Assembly: GCA_013339895.1 (NCBI GenBank)
Contig: JABACO010000068.1
Span: forward strand, 1-64,000
From: Ephydatia muelleri
Taxonomy: Eukaryota; Porifera; Demospongiae; Spongillida; Spongillidae
Length of the DNA stretch: 64,000 bases
Direction of reading: 5' to 3'
Below the pieces are notes generated by a model. The model was not told the DNA's origin. It did no database searches and saw only the letters and a list, made by a program, of their open reading frames with translations. The position numbers and the translations under genes are program-made. Position 1 is the stretch's first letter. Each line of letters opens with the position of its first letter. Below are positions 49,043-63,783 of this stretch, in pieces.

Positions 49043-49282
49043 TGAAATTAGTTAACTAAGTATTATAATGAACACTGTCTCTAGTGCCTTTTGTTGATCA
49101 TGTTCACCAAACATACCTTGGAAGCTAATGGCATGAAGTTGGCAGTGCAGAATGATACATAGCTATTTAATGCCTCTGTGCATGGTCAAGTCATAAGCAT
49201 AATGGTTGGGTTCAGATCTCGACATGGTTTTGAGCTTGTCATTCGAATCAATTGTTACAAAACACAAGGTGAATGATACAAG

Positions 49283-52162
49283 TTACGCAGTTCCTGAGTC
49301 ACTAGCATCTGAAGTTGGGGTAAGTTCAGAAGAAGGCTCTGGTTCTTCATCTTTGACGAATTTCTTTGTCAGAACTTTCCGTTCTGGTATGACACATGTG
49401 AAAGCTTTCTTCCAGTCATGGTTTTGCACATATGCTAACAAAATTTCAAAAACTAGGCACACAAAGCAATTCAGCCATCACCAGATTGTGCAAAACAACA
49501 TCTCACCATGATTTACAGTCAGCACAGCTCTTGAATTTAACTGGACATAACTGGCAATAGGAAGTTGAGCATGGGATATTCCTTTGTCAAGTGCTTGCTG
49601 GTAGCAGTAACCCTACATTAGCGAGAGGTGGAACGAAAGAACAAACTTTAGTTACATGATACTATAACTTTTACAGAGCCTATCAACCGTAAAGGTAAAG
49701 AGGGTATTGGCCTCAATCACAAGTAAGATATCAAATTTTGTTTCCTTTCAGGCATCAAATTTACATAAGTAGCACAAACATGCAATGTTCTGTTAAAGTT
49801 AAAGTCACAATATAAGAGCCTGAAACACTTGCAAGTCCACAAACCAAAAAAGTCCTACGTTACTCAATATTTCAACTCGGTGCGCCCTCACACAAATATG
49901 ATTTCACCATGCCAGTAAGCATGCACCCAGTATATGGTCAATTCCAACTGTGCACATCTCAGAGCTAAAACGCACATGTATAAGATGATGCAACAAAAGT
50001 ACACATTGATCTAAACAGGCACACTGTACCTTGTGATGATTATGATCAACGAGACCTCCAATAATATAAACTTTTGCTGGGTCCAACTCTATACAAGTAG
50101 AATGTAAAAGTAACCACAGTAGCTATGGAAAGATTACCTGTCAAAACATTCTCTGACTCAGCAGCAAGAAAAACAATATCTTTCTTATCAAATTCTTCCA
50201 AATAGTTGTGCTTTCTAACATGAACCTAAATGAAGACACAATCATCTTGATTATTATAATCTCAAGCTTAGACCCAATCACCATGAAAGGTAGATCAGAG
50301 TAAAGCCACATCAGTTCAATCAATGTTTTGCACCAATCTTGTTCATAAGTAACCCACTTCTAGATATGATAATTAGATGTCGAAATGTAACTTTGGATCT
50401 TAACCATTTTCAAACTTAAGCTGATTGAACTTTTGCATTTTGTTGCAATGCTTATGTCAACAAGGGTTTATTTTCCAGTTCTACATGTACATGTATGTGC
50501 AATGTCCTTTGGGATACGGGGTTAAATTGAATACGTGTAATGTGTACTTATATTATTGCTGTCTGTGTATGGTATTATCTACTTGGTTTCTGCGTACGTT
50601 AGTGTCATTGTTTCACTATAAAATAAAATAAGACTATGAGCAATCAGACACAGCACTAGATCTTTGCAGTCCATTAATAAGAAGCACACATAACTAACAT
50701 CCAAGTGCACTGTATCTAATGGTATTATTTTTTTAATAATTTTCTAATATTGCATGTCAAACTGGTAACCAAAATGGAAAAGTTCAATCAGCTGTAGTTT
50801 ACATGTTTGTATATTTTATACATCAATTAGGTGTATTAAAATTCATTCAGTTAATATCAGAAATCCCGAAATTTATATTACAACTTCTAATTATCATACC
50901 CAGTGGATTAGTAAGCAATATAGGACAAATGTTGATTGAAGTGATGTGACTTTACTCACCACTCTACATGTATTTGATTTCCTCATTAAGTGTAATAAAT
51001 GCACTATACAATTCATAGTGCCAGTTCTTGTCTTGAACTACATGTATATGTACAGTTGATTGTTCCATGCTATTGACAGCTCAAAAACAGCATTCAAACT
51101 TACATCCCATTTCTCAGCATATTGATGGGATTTATCCATCATTTCTTTCATTCGTCCCTCAAAGCTTGTAAAATATAGCTGCAAAATATAGACATTCTGC
51201 CTTACTACCTTTAAACAATGTGCACCAACCTGAAGTGGAGATTCTGCTCGCCTGTTTGCAGAATAACATCTCTGACATTGCTTAATCAGCTTCTTGATAT
51301 CCTATGTCACAAGACGCTATTAAATAATAAGTAGATTACAATAACCAGTACATGCATGTTAGTTAACTCAGCATTGCATTCAAAAAATCAATCAAATAGG
51401 GCAACAAGAGATCACGTGCTAGTAATGCTGTTACTGACCTTATCGTTCATCAGTGATTCATATTGAAATTCAATAGCCACTCTGATGTTACTGGCACCAG
51501 CGTCTGCCATTTTCGTCCTTTTTGCTTGTGACATACCTATATTGTTATGAGATGCACTTATTATTATAATGCAACCAAGCTGGCAAAAGACATCACACAC
51601 TATTACCCTAAAATTGATTTCACACAACGGTATACTATTGCAGCAACATCTGAAAAACGTTAATGAGTAGAAGTCATGAAAGTAGAAGAGGTTCTGCTCT
51701 GACGTTGTAGTTACAACTCACAACAACAAAAATTAATTGCCATAATTTGTTGGCAAGTCACGCAAAACATTGTACAAGCCATTGAGAATGAGGAATAATG
51801 CATGTAAATGTGTCAGAGCACCTTCTTGCTTGTCAACGTGCTACTGGCACTACTGCTGAAGACTTATATGAAATTATAATCTCTGCTCGAAAGGTCTTTT
51901 GAAAGGTTAATTTGATGGTGCATCAAATATGAGTGAGTATTACAACATTTGGGCTACAGGCCCTGATTCAGAGACGGATTCAGATCTACTGTTTCATGCA
52001 GTTTAGCAGTAGAGCAATTTGCTCATAGCTCACATGAACTTATTACTCACAATTTACAACTCAGCATATAAACATTTCAGTTGTTGCTATGTTTTGATAA
52101 TTTTAAATAATTATCCTGTACATACATACAAATAACAAAAATTTCATTCAGATCATTTTGAA

Positions 52163-52197
<35 letters not shown>

Positions 52198-54244
52198 TGC
52201 ATTTATGATTCTTGCCTCACTTTGCTGAAACCATTTTGGGATGCCTATATTACAGGTAGACAATCTGCTGCCTCAACTCAACAATGCAAGGATTTCAGTC
52301 TGCCGCTATGGATGGTTTCCTTCAAGTTTCCAGACATAGCAGAGTTTTTCTGAACAGTTTTTGCGGTCCAAAGTGTTGTCTTTTATATGGTTATGGCTCC
52401 ATTTGGAGGAATTCCAGTGATTATTAGACTTGAGTGCTGCAAGGTGTGGAGGGCATGATGATGGTCGCAGATGATGTCATGTACTGAAGCACGTAGGAAG
52501 AGGCGTGGCAGAGCCAGATGTGAGATTGATCACACTGATTATTGGAGTGAGCAAGGGAGGTCAATTTGAAGTTTAAGAAGGAGAAGCTTCCCCTGCATCT
52601 GACTGAGTTAGCCTTATACATGTATATTGGTCAAAGGATGTAATCAAACCAGATCCAAATAAGGTGGCAGCAGTGAAGAGTACATGACCAACATTGAGTT
52701 GAAAGTATTTAATGATGATAAGTGCTGACAAGTTGCTGAGATTCTACAACGTATGGAAATTGGTAGTAATCCAGTGTGATGTGAGCAGAGATGGCTTAGG
52801 AGCAACCCTACCCCAGCAGAAAACCCATTGTCTGAGCATCAATGTACCTAACAAAAAGTGAATAAAACTACATGGCTCTTGAGTTAGCCATTGTTCTTGC
52901 CTGTTGATCAGTACATTCATGGCAAGAGGGTGAATGCTGAAATAGACCACAAGCTTTTGGAGGTCACTGAAGAAATTAACTACGGCACATATATTGTGCA
53001 CCACCATGAAGAACAACAAGTTCTGGCAGACACACTGTTCCTCCTCCGTTGAGTCACCTCCATGTGATGTCTCTATTAGGGAAGATGTCTTGCGAAACAC
53101 TCGGTTGGTATGGGATCCAAGTCCTAGTCAGAGGCTGTTCTCCAAAAGGCCGAGGGGTGCAGTGATCACTGGCATAGCAAAGCTTAGATAATAGTTGCAG
53201 CAGGAGAAGCAGGTTGAAGGGGTGGCAAATGCTAGCAACTCACAATGGCAGGAACACAGAATTACCGCTATAGTACATGAGGCAGTCTTTTTTGGTGCTA
53301 GCCCAAAAGACACACTGGGAACCGAGGACGATGTGTGGGTCAGCTATCAGCCCACTCATACCTGATGGATGTAGATGGTCAACAGTTGAGGAGGAATCGT
53401 GTATTCCTTCATCCGACGTCACATTTGCCTGACTGTACAGAAGAGACTGCTTTAGCTAGATCCAGTATGGAACAGCAGTGATCTAATGCAAGAACGGGTC
53501 TGGGATACCTTTAGTACAGATCTTATGGAACCCAACCGTCGTGTTGCAGTCCGATCAGGGAGACACCCTGCAGGCATCTTCAAGTGCCCCTCCTCTGCCA
53601 AAGCATACCCATGTGTATGAGCAATCAGAGTGCCAAGGCTATTATTAAGTTATTAATATTATGTGAACTACAAACATTACCCAGAATAGTAGCTTAGAAG
53701 TTGGGATCAGTGCACAAGATGTTAATGCACTTGCATCGATCATGTGCTATTTATTGTCTGAGAAAGAGTGTTATAACACTGCAAATGCAAATACTTCTGA
53801 GGTATATAAAAAGAATTCAACAGTAGATTCAAACGCGGAGATGCTACAGCGGGAAATACTACTACTAGCTCTGGTACTGGGATTAGATCAGTGCTCTGTT
53901 TTTTCCATGCAGCATGCAAAACAATTTGCAGCATGCACAAAGGACTTACCCCCGCCATCATCTAACCGTTGCTGTTTTCGTTTCTCTTTGCGCTTCTCCT
54001 TCTGTTTTTTCCTATATGCCATGTTGTCCCTTGTAAAGGTTTACTTCAGAAGTAGTTCACCCACTTACCGCCATGCAACTTTAGATTCCTCAAATTTCTT
54101 CTGCTTCAATTGCCTTTTCCACTGGTTTTTCGAAACTCCCTCTGGCTTGATCTTGCTATCTTGGACCGTTGCCAATAGGCACGCAGAAGCTTCCGTGTTC
54201 GCTTCACTTCCAGAGCTAATTGTTGGGTCTGACGAACTAGACAT
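49283..54244 (-). CDS. TRMT10A: tRNA (guanine-9-N1)-methyltransferase, TRMT10A/B-like
   Basis: SPOUT-fold enzyme that methylates N1 of guanosine 9 in tRNA using S-adenosylmethionine. Exons from the 5' end: 54,244-54,069, 54,011-53,950, 51,536-51,439, 51,301-51,230, 51,178-51,104, 50,225-50,138, 50,088-50,030, 49,612-49,507 and 49,452-49,283. All phases agree, giving 301 residues (human TRMT10A is 339). After an acidic start comes the basic leader [16 protein letters not shown] then [15 protein letters not shown]. The catalytic domain reads [41 protein letters not shown] (the family signature), [18 protein letters not shown] and VNHVFEIL. The A and B paralogues are hard to separate, so the symbol is by best resemblance. 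A possible ATTAAA signal lies at 49,166-49,171. The 2.4-kb second intron holds a retrotransposon relic and a G33 run. Confidence 0.92.
52163..52195 (+). repeat. Homopolymer G33
   Basis: Uninterrupted run of 33 G in the large TRMT10 intron, next to the retrotransposon relic. Sequencing length may be unreliable. Confidence 0.9.
52280..53480 (+). mobile_element. Degraded Ty3/gypsy-type LTR retrotransposon relic (pol fragments)
   Basis: The plus strand shows pieces of a pol polyprotein in different frames, broken by stops. There is an RT-like stretch ([12 protein letters not shown] near 52,446), a link region ([12 protein letters not shown] near 52,650), an RNase H-like start ([13 protein letters not shown] near 52,770) and its later part ([14 protein letters not shown] near 52,912). 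An integrase C-terminal-like end follows ([15 protein letters not shown] near 53,355). The order matches Ty3/gypsy elements. LTRs were not identified. The copy is dead, with several frameshifts and stops, and lies antisense within the TRMT10 intron. Confidence 0.68.
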
Positions 54245-54443
54245 TACACATGTATCTACTGGACTCGTGGAGGGGGTTAAAATAACACGAAAACACACAT
54301 CATATACGCGAGCAATAAAATAAAACATAATGGGTAACAAACAAAGCGTGGAGAACACAAACCATGTCTAAAAACAAACTTCACTTCTAAAGCAAAGCGA
54401 GCTACTTTTCGTCAATGAAGTGCATGTATCTGAAGTGGATTGA

Positions 54444-56812
<2,369 letters not shown>

Positions 56813-57386
56813 CTACACACGGAAGGACGAGTAAGATGAATTGAGTGTATATGGTTAAATTTAAGCAGCCTACAGTACTGTACGATAGTTGTCAGTACAC
56901 CATGTTCTATCTTTCCACGTTCTGAAGAACAGATACATAAAAGAACATTTGAATGCAATAAAAAAAACAATGGTCCTAGTTAGAATACCACCCGGTGTTG
57001 ATCGTTAGTGAGATTCGGTGCAAAAGAAACATGGGCTAAGTTTCATTGCCGTATTTACCGGCACGTGTTTACACGCTAGAGACATAGCAACACTTCTTTT
57101 TCTCTAGTTTGCCTACACAGTAAAATAAACAGCCCTAACCGGAAAAACCCTAAATTAATGCTTTGCTACGCCCCTTCACCTCATCACCCACCTCGTCACT
57201 GTGCCGATACTACCAGCTACGTCAGATGTCGTCCTTTTCTCAAAAGTGTGAAAGTCCCGCGTCACCGTAGTAAGGCAGTGCGTCACAACCTGTTAACCAA
57301 TATGGGCGGGGCACTACTGCGCATGCGTAATTAGCTGTCGCTCGTTGTGAGCGGGAAAAAAAGCCATAGTATTAAAGCCGCGTGCA
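56813..57386. promoter_or_regulatory. Bidirectional promoter between CREB and BARD1
   Basis: 574 bp between divergent start codons, CpG-richer than its surroundings toward the BARD1 side. Visible elements: four CREB half-sites CGTCA at 57,194, 57,220, 57,260 and 57,281; a CCAAT box at 57,296-57,300; a GC box GGGCGGGGC at 57,304-57,312; and an NRF1-like TGCGCATGCG at 57,319-57,328. The cluster lies 60-190 bp upstream of the BARD1 ATG, so it most likely serves BARD1 directly and may drive both. Confidence 0.7.
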
Positions 57387-59488
57387 ATGGCAGACTGGCA
57401 TGAAACTTGCGATGCACTTCAAAGATTGGAGCAGCTGTTGCGGTGTTCTTTATGGTAGGTCGTATTAATTATTTTCGATGCGTGATTTAGACAGTAGTTC
57501 ATCATGTCAGACACAGATTATGTTTCGTATCATACACACATGACATATGGACGCTCTAATAATCAGGCAAAGTCGCTGCACAATACTCACACACGCTATT
57601 CATTTGATGATGTTGCACTATCCTGTTGTAGCAAACAGGTCATGGTGGATCCGCGCTCGCTCTATACCTGTGATCATCACTTCTGCAGGTCAAGCCCAAG
57701 TTCAACACGTGAGCATGTGTAAACACTAATTGTTTCCTTTCTAGAAAATGTTTGTCTCCTAGCAACGTCTCCAGATGTCCCACTTGTAACGTTCCAGCTT
57801 GGACTAAGGACTTGAAGTCGAACCAACAGATCAATAACATTGTTCACTTAACTGCCACCCTAAGGAATTACATTTCTGCAGCAGAGCCAGCCGATATTGG
57901 TCCAGAGTTGTGTCCAAGTAATGTAGCACACTGTGAGGCTCAAAGGGACGATGTGGCTGTGAAAGAGGCAACACCAATTAGGCAGTGTGGTGGTATGCAG
58001 AAGAATCTTCCAATTGGTCATTTGTGTCAAATGTTTGTTTTATTTTTGTTGTTGCTCCAAAGTCATGGTGTCGTCTTGGAAAAGGGATCAGCCCCTTGAC
58101 TGTTCTGCTGCAAGTCGGGTATGCATCAATAAGAAAGAGACCAGCCATCTAAAACAGCAGTTTTGTGTACGCAGTGAAGGTAGCAACCTTGAGTCACCAT
58201 TGGTGTGCTAAGCATTTTTTTGTATTGCTCTGTAGGGGAGAACAAGTTGAGAGTTACACAAAATCCCAGCACTCTGGCTAAAGTGCGAAAGAGGAATATG
58301 AAAGGGGAAACTCCTCTTCATTTGGCAGCTATGAAGGTTTGGAAGCATGTTTACAACTTACCTCCTGAACATGCAAAGATGTGTACGTGATAAATGCATG
58401 TATGGTTCTCAAATAAGCATGCATGGTTAGTACATATTTATTGAAATTGATATATGTGTTAAGTTGCTGTATGGGAATCGTCTTTAGAATTTTTATCTGG
58501 AACTAACCTGCCATTCAATCTCTGGTTTTAAGCCATCTCATCCTATATCACACAAGTAGTCATATTGCTTGTACCTGAAAACCATGTTCATACCAGTGCA
58601 GACTTTAATACACCAATATTTACGATAGAGTGTTGGATACTATTGTGTTCAAAGTGTTGGCAAAAGAGTTACTGGATTCCAACCATAACAGCACAGCTCA
58701 ATGTACTTGTGAGTACATCTACTCTTGACCATCAACTCAATCGACGAGATGTTTATATGCACACCAGAAGAATGCTGCAGCCCCTTTTAGTGACATGTTG
58801 ATTATATTCAACACAACATGCATGTCAATAAGTGCACAAATGCATCAATACACGCACAAAACACAATATGTGTACATGTACATGTGTAGTTTATCATATC
58901 TTTATCACTTTTACTCTCATTAGGGTGATGCAGCTGCTGTGGTTGCATTAGTTGAGCAAGGTGCAGATTGCCATGCTAAAGACAATGCAGGATGGACACC
59001 ACTGGTGAGTGTTAATTTAATAACTGATTTATTTCTGGGAGCACTGTAAGGGCTGTTAATATGTGGCATAAATGCACTGCTTGTGTATGAATTGTGTACA
59101 TTGCATCTGTATGCACTAAATAGGCATGGGGTGTACTTGATGATGTATTTGCTGCTTAGCTTTTTCTGTCTTTTATGCCTCCAGCATGAAGCTTGTAATT
59201 TCGGGCATATGGAGGTAGTCAAGATACTGCTAGACAATGGAGTTTCAGTCAACACACCTGGATTTGAGAACAGTGTGCCGCTCCATGATGCTGTCATCAA
59301 TAACCATGTGCAAGTTGTTGAATTACTTATTTCATCGGGGGCAAACCCCAATGCCAGGTACACACTACACCTTTAGGCTGCTTTATCTGGCACAAGGGCT
59401 CCCGCATACCTCTGGTCCATGAGAATGTGTTCTATCACATGTTTGCACCATGTTTGTCATTTTTTTCAGCCTGTGTTATTCCTTAGGG

Positions 59489-59569
<81 letters not shown>

Positions 59570-62406
59570 ATCATGGAAGGCGTCATACAAATACATATAC
59601 ATTATTCCTTCGACACGTGTGCCAAGTAAATCCCATTGTTAATGAGATCTATCAGATGTTTGGTGGTCTTGAATTTATGATCTCAAATCAAAGACTCTTC
59701 TTTTTGTATCATTCATTTAAGCTCAAATTGCAGTATTTTTAATAATGGATGCCCACCAAACGCAGGAAAAGGATCTCAATAGAAATTAAAAGTACAGTTA
59801 ATAGAGGAAAAATCAAGCATGCACTTCACTTTGCCGTGGTTTCATATGCAAATTTTGGTTGATACTTAAATGTTGTATTGAACTACAAAAGGTTATTCGA
59901 ATGTTTCTGTGACTTGTCATGAACTAGATACACCTTAATCGAGTAATGATACAATGGGATAAGATATGTTAAAGTAACACATACAAGCAATGATTTCATA
60001 ATGCGCACAATCAAAACATCTGCATAACTATAGCCTAGTATGGAAGTAGTGTTTCTTTAAAGTTCTTGTAATAACTTCATTATCTGCTTATGTAAATCTG
60101 ATTGGCAGTGGCACTTTTGTTTGAAACTCAATTACAAGTTGCAAATCATGAAATGACAATATCCTTATGACAGAATGATTTCAGGGTGGCTGTACAGAGA
60201 ATAATATATTGATTTTTTCCCCCAGATATTGGATTTTTAAACAATCAAATGTTACAATGAAAGGTCAAGTTTTCGACAGATTGACAACCATATAATTTCA
60301 GGGTGGCTGTACAGAGAATAAAATCTTGGATTCTTAGACAATCATATGTTACAATGAAAGGTCAAATTTTCAATTAAGCGTTGTTTGTTGTGCGAGACTT
60401 AATAACTTGGGTTATACTACCTATACAATGTTGATAAGTACGAAAAGGATTTGAGGTAGTCATGGAATATTATACGAGAACTGCGTCATCTTGCTCTAGA
60501 GCTGTGCTTGAGACACGCCCTCATTTAGCTTGAGTCATTAAAAACCATTCTTCACTTCCTTTCGGTGCAGTGTGGGATCGTTTCCGCGAAAAGGGACCTA
60601 ACACATGTTTGTTTGTTTGTTGTTTTTTTTTTTCACTATTCTTGAATTCGGAAATGTTCTATATTGCTTCTTACGCACTGCGAATCGGAGTCTCTGTCAT
60701 GGAGTTATAAGGCTCTGAAATTTTTAATTAGCCATACATTTCAACGCAAGTGTTACATTTCTATTGCACTTGCTAGAAATTGTACATTAGGTCCCTTTTC
60801 GTGGAAACAATCCCACATTAGAACTTTATACATGTATTACAGTGTACTCTCTGGTGTTTATTGGTTTGTGTAGCTGTAAATGCTATGTATTTTATGAGTG
60901 CACCATTGTAGGATGTTTGCAACTTGCATGTATTGCTTGTTGAGCATATAATGTACATTTGTATACTAATGGACTAATAGTATGGTCCATTTATAGCATC
61001 AACACATTGTTTTTATTCTGTTTTCAGGAATAGTAATGGATTAACTCCTTTAGACCTTGCATCTACTGAGGCAATACGGAATGCATTAACATCGCCTGTG
61101 ACACGGACTTTACCTCCCGTATGTAATGAGTGTTGTGTGCATCTCCTGCTTGACAAAGTCTGGTTCTGTGTAGCCACTTTCTGCAAAGGCCAGCAGTAAG
61201 GTAGTAATGCTTGTAACTGGACTGGGAAGAGATGAGAAGGTTAGTTGTGATTGTTACAGGTACATTCCCAGTATTTTGATTTGATGCTCTAGGTTCAGCT
61301 GCAGGAACTGGCCAAACTGTTGCAGGGTGAAGTGGCTACAACCTTTTCGCCGCGTGGTTGGTAGCTGTGTGTGTCTTTGTGAGTGTGTAGTGATCCTGGG
61401 CTACAGCAAATTAAAAAGAGACAATTTGAGGATAGCGTTTGAGTTGTGGAGTGGGGTGATGATAAAAATGACACCAGCAGTTATAATGTCCCTATTGTGT
61501 ATTTCCTATAGTGTCGCATGTGATTGCTCCTTGCAACTCTCAGAGATGCTGTGCAAGGACGCTAAAGTCTCTCTCTGGTGTTGCTATGGGGAAATGGGTT
61601 CTATCCTTTGACTGTGAGCATCACATATATGTTATGAATTTGTCAAACATGTGTCTGTTGAACAGAAGTTTAGCATTTAAGTATTGCTGTGGCATGCTTT
61701 GTTTTGTACATGTATGTCTGTAAGCAGCTCTTATATTGGCAAATGAAAAATAATGTCTTGAGTAATGTGTACAGAATTGCTTATCATTTGTGCCATCAGG
61801 GGTGAAGGAAAGCTTGAAGGCTCGTTGCCATCAGGAAGAATCATCATATGAAATACAGGGTTTTGTACTTCAGGACATCTCTACGATTACAAATGCACCT
61901 CAAATAAGTAGAGAGAATGCTAGGATGCAGGTATATTTATTTCATCCCGTACAGCTCTTGTTATGCTGTCTGTACAATTACAGTTGCATTTAGAGTCCTA
62001 TTGTACATACATGCAATAATTTACATTGTACCATCCCCTTATAACATGTATGTATTCCTATCTACAGAAACCAGGATTATTTGCAGGATGCAGCTTCTAT
62101 TTACATGGTTCTTTTGTACCACCCTCTTTATCTAAAGATGACATTGCTTCATTAGTGGCCTATGCTGGTGGCATTGTGCTCAGAAAGCTGCCAAGGACCA
62201 TCTCTGCAGATGATTCCCTACTCGTTTGTCCACTCCATGCACAGCCTGGCTCAGTGTTTGAAAAGTGTCATGTCTTCATAGTGTATGATCCCACCTCTAC
62301 TACCAACTTAGGTGATGTGCCCACTGTTGCAGGTGTAACCAACATTGTAGCCACGTGGATTTTAGACTGCTTAAGCTCATTCAAGCTATTAGAGTTACCA
62401 GTATGA
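57387..62406 (+). CDS. BARD1: BARD1 (BRCA1-associated RING domain protein 1)
   Basis: Partner of BRCA1 in an E3 ubiquitin ligase for homologous recombination. Exons: 57,387-57,454, 57,632-57,688, 57,745-57,992, 58,063-58,179, 58,236-58,336, 58,924-59,004, 59,185-59,357, 61,028-61,118, 61,174-61,239, 61,293-61,356, 61,512-61,613, 61,800-61,930 and 62,068-62,406. All are in phase, giving 545 residues (human 777). RING (about 20-63) is C3HC4 with CSLC, TCDHHFC and CPTC, followed by the BARD1-like PAWTKDLKSNQQINNI. Three to four ankyrin repeats (about 185-302) include [30 protein letters not shown] and SVPLHDAVINNH. Two BRCT repeats (about 322-430 and 437-545) include VVMLVTGLGRDE, KWVLSFDWVKESL, GCSFYLHGSF and TNIVATWILDCL. 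The RING-to-ankyrin linker is only about 110 residues against about 330 in human. The start follows a strong promoter cluster. Confidence 0.94.
59490..59567 (+). repeat. (GT)n microsatellite
   Basis: About 38 GT dinucleotides in the 1.7-kb BARD1 intron 59,358-61,027. Confidence 0.95.
60179..60385 (+). repeat. Tandem duplication, 117-bp spacing, in a BARD1 intron
   Basis: TTCAGGGTGGCTGTACAGAG followed by AATAA, a TTGGATT word, ACAATCA and GTTACAATGAAAGGTCAA occurs twice, at about 60,179 and 60,296. Two copies only. The second copy lacks a 16-bp stretch of the first. Confidence 0.8.
60571..60817. mobile_element. MITE-like element, copy B, with about 31-bp terminal inverted repeats
   Basis: Starts TGTGGGATCGTTTCCGCGAA then AAGGGACCTAA. 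The right end is the reverse complement with two mismatches. Total 247 bp. The interior has CTTACGCACTGCGAATCGGA, AATTTTTAATTAGCCATACA and TTCTATTGCACTTGCT, which are shared in part with copies A and C. No open frame. It lies in the largest BARD1 intron. Confidence 0.83.
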
Positions 62407-62761
62407 CTTTTTTTACATTCATTTCATTGGTTGTCACTCTGTTGTGTATGTGATATTCATTAATCACATCATGAAAGAAGGAAAAGACAACAAAATGAAA
62501 GAGACAGTGTGTCCACAACATGAAAGATGCAACATAAAAATACTTTGACAGAAGCATTTTACCACAACAGCTGTGGGTTTTGCTTGTATTGCCTGTAGTC
62601 TGCCAAATTAAAATAGGATATTTCTGTCTCATTTCCTGTATTGGGCGAAAAAATACAACTCAAAAACAGCTGCTTGTTGAGTTTTCACCATCCATGCAGA
62701 GGATCTTTGTATCTCACAACAACAATGGACTGCTATATTGTTGGTACACTTGTAATACTTA

Positions 62762-62997
62762 TGAACCCAACATCATTGCAGCGAAAAGGGGCCTAACATG
62801 TTTCTTCAACATTTCAATTTTTATTCTAGACGTTTAAAATGTGCAATTCTTACGCACTGAGTATTGGACTACCTGTCCTGGAGTTGTAAGGCACTGCATT
62901 TTTATTTACATGCATCTCAATGACGTTTCTATTGCTTGTACTGGAAATTTTTATGATATCCATTAAGTCCCTTCCTTTTGCAGCAACGTTCCCATAT
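62762..62997. mobile_element. MITE-like element, copy C, degenerate
   Basis: The left end has CAGCGAAAAGGGGCCTAACA; the right end has TTAAGTCCCTTCCTTTTGCA then GCAACGTTCCCATA, matching the inverted ends of copy B imperfectly. Interior words CTTACGCACTGAGTATTGGA, GTAAGGCACTGCATTTTTA and TTTCTATTGCTTGTACTGGA line up with copies A and B in order. It is older or more diverged than copy B. It lies about 350 bp downstream of the BARD1 stop. Confidence 0.72.
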
Positions 62998-63271
62998 ATG
63001 GATTAAACCACCTATAGCAATCCAAGGGAAAGAATTGGAGGTGGCTGTAGTGAAATGCATGCCGAGTACAGTAACAAGAATGTGACCAATTCATCAAAAC
63101 GACCATTAAGGAACAATTACCTCTGATTTTAATAAAACGAATGCTCTGTGCATATGTAAATGCAATATTTCAATGTGATAATTGGTTCAATTGAACCAAT
63201 GGGGTAGGTACAGCAAAGTAGTGATTGATGCCATCTACATTCAACTGTACTAAGCAAGTGAGTCAACTTAC

Positions 63272-63783
63272 GAACTAAACACTCTTGTAGAGTCTTGGAA
63301 GGATCAAGAATCCACTCCTCGTGATCGAGATTTATAGCAGTATCACTAGTCTAGTACAAAAAAGCAATATTATGATTACAAATCTTCAGTGCAAGTCTAA
63401 AACATTTTCAACATGCATATTTGATCCACTACTGCCAGTCAGGTGCATTTTAATGTTCGCTAAATTCACGTCAAAGAGGTACATGCACATACATGCAAAT
63501 GTACAGGAAAGAGCAGTACTGTTAGGGACCACAAAATCATGACAAAAGGCCTTTCCCTTAAAAAAAACAAAAACAATTTCAATCAGCAAAAGATACCAAG
63601 TCCTTCCCATTACACCTAACACTGGGAAAAAAAATACCTTACTGCCATAAGCAAATGAATGGACCTTCATTGCATCTGTAACAAAAGCAACACTACGTAT
63701 ACACAGGAAACGTCCACTGTTGCCGTGCTAACCATATTTGTGTCTCTTGAATGGCACCGGTAATGCAGCATCGCTCTGCAGTC
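63272..63783 (-). CDS. Unidentified partial gene, three phase-consistent exons
   Basis: On the minus strand three short segments have good acceptor and donor sites and matching phases: 63,783-63,733, 63,675-63,638 and 63,350-63,272. The joined reading is open (LQSDAALPVPFKRHKY, then DAMKVHSFAYGSK, then TSDTAINLDHEEWILDPSK) with no stop. The composition looks like a real protein rather than chance, but I do not recognise the family. The 5' part would lie beyond the right edge or in the last 200 bp; a further exon on the 3' side near 63,010-63,050 is possible but not convincing. It is convergent with BARD1. Confidence 0.4.

Noticed and set aside
53742..54323. 193-codon plus-strand frame
   Set aside because: Antisense to the first two TRMT10 exons, which have clear splice sites and matching family sequence.
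63272..63783. Assignment of the right-edge exons to VPS35L
   Set aside because: Only a vague resemblance in proline/aspartate spacing; not enough to name it.
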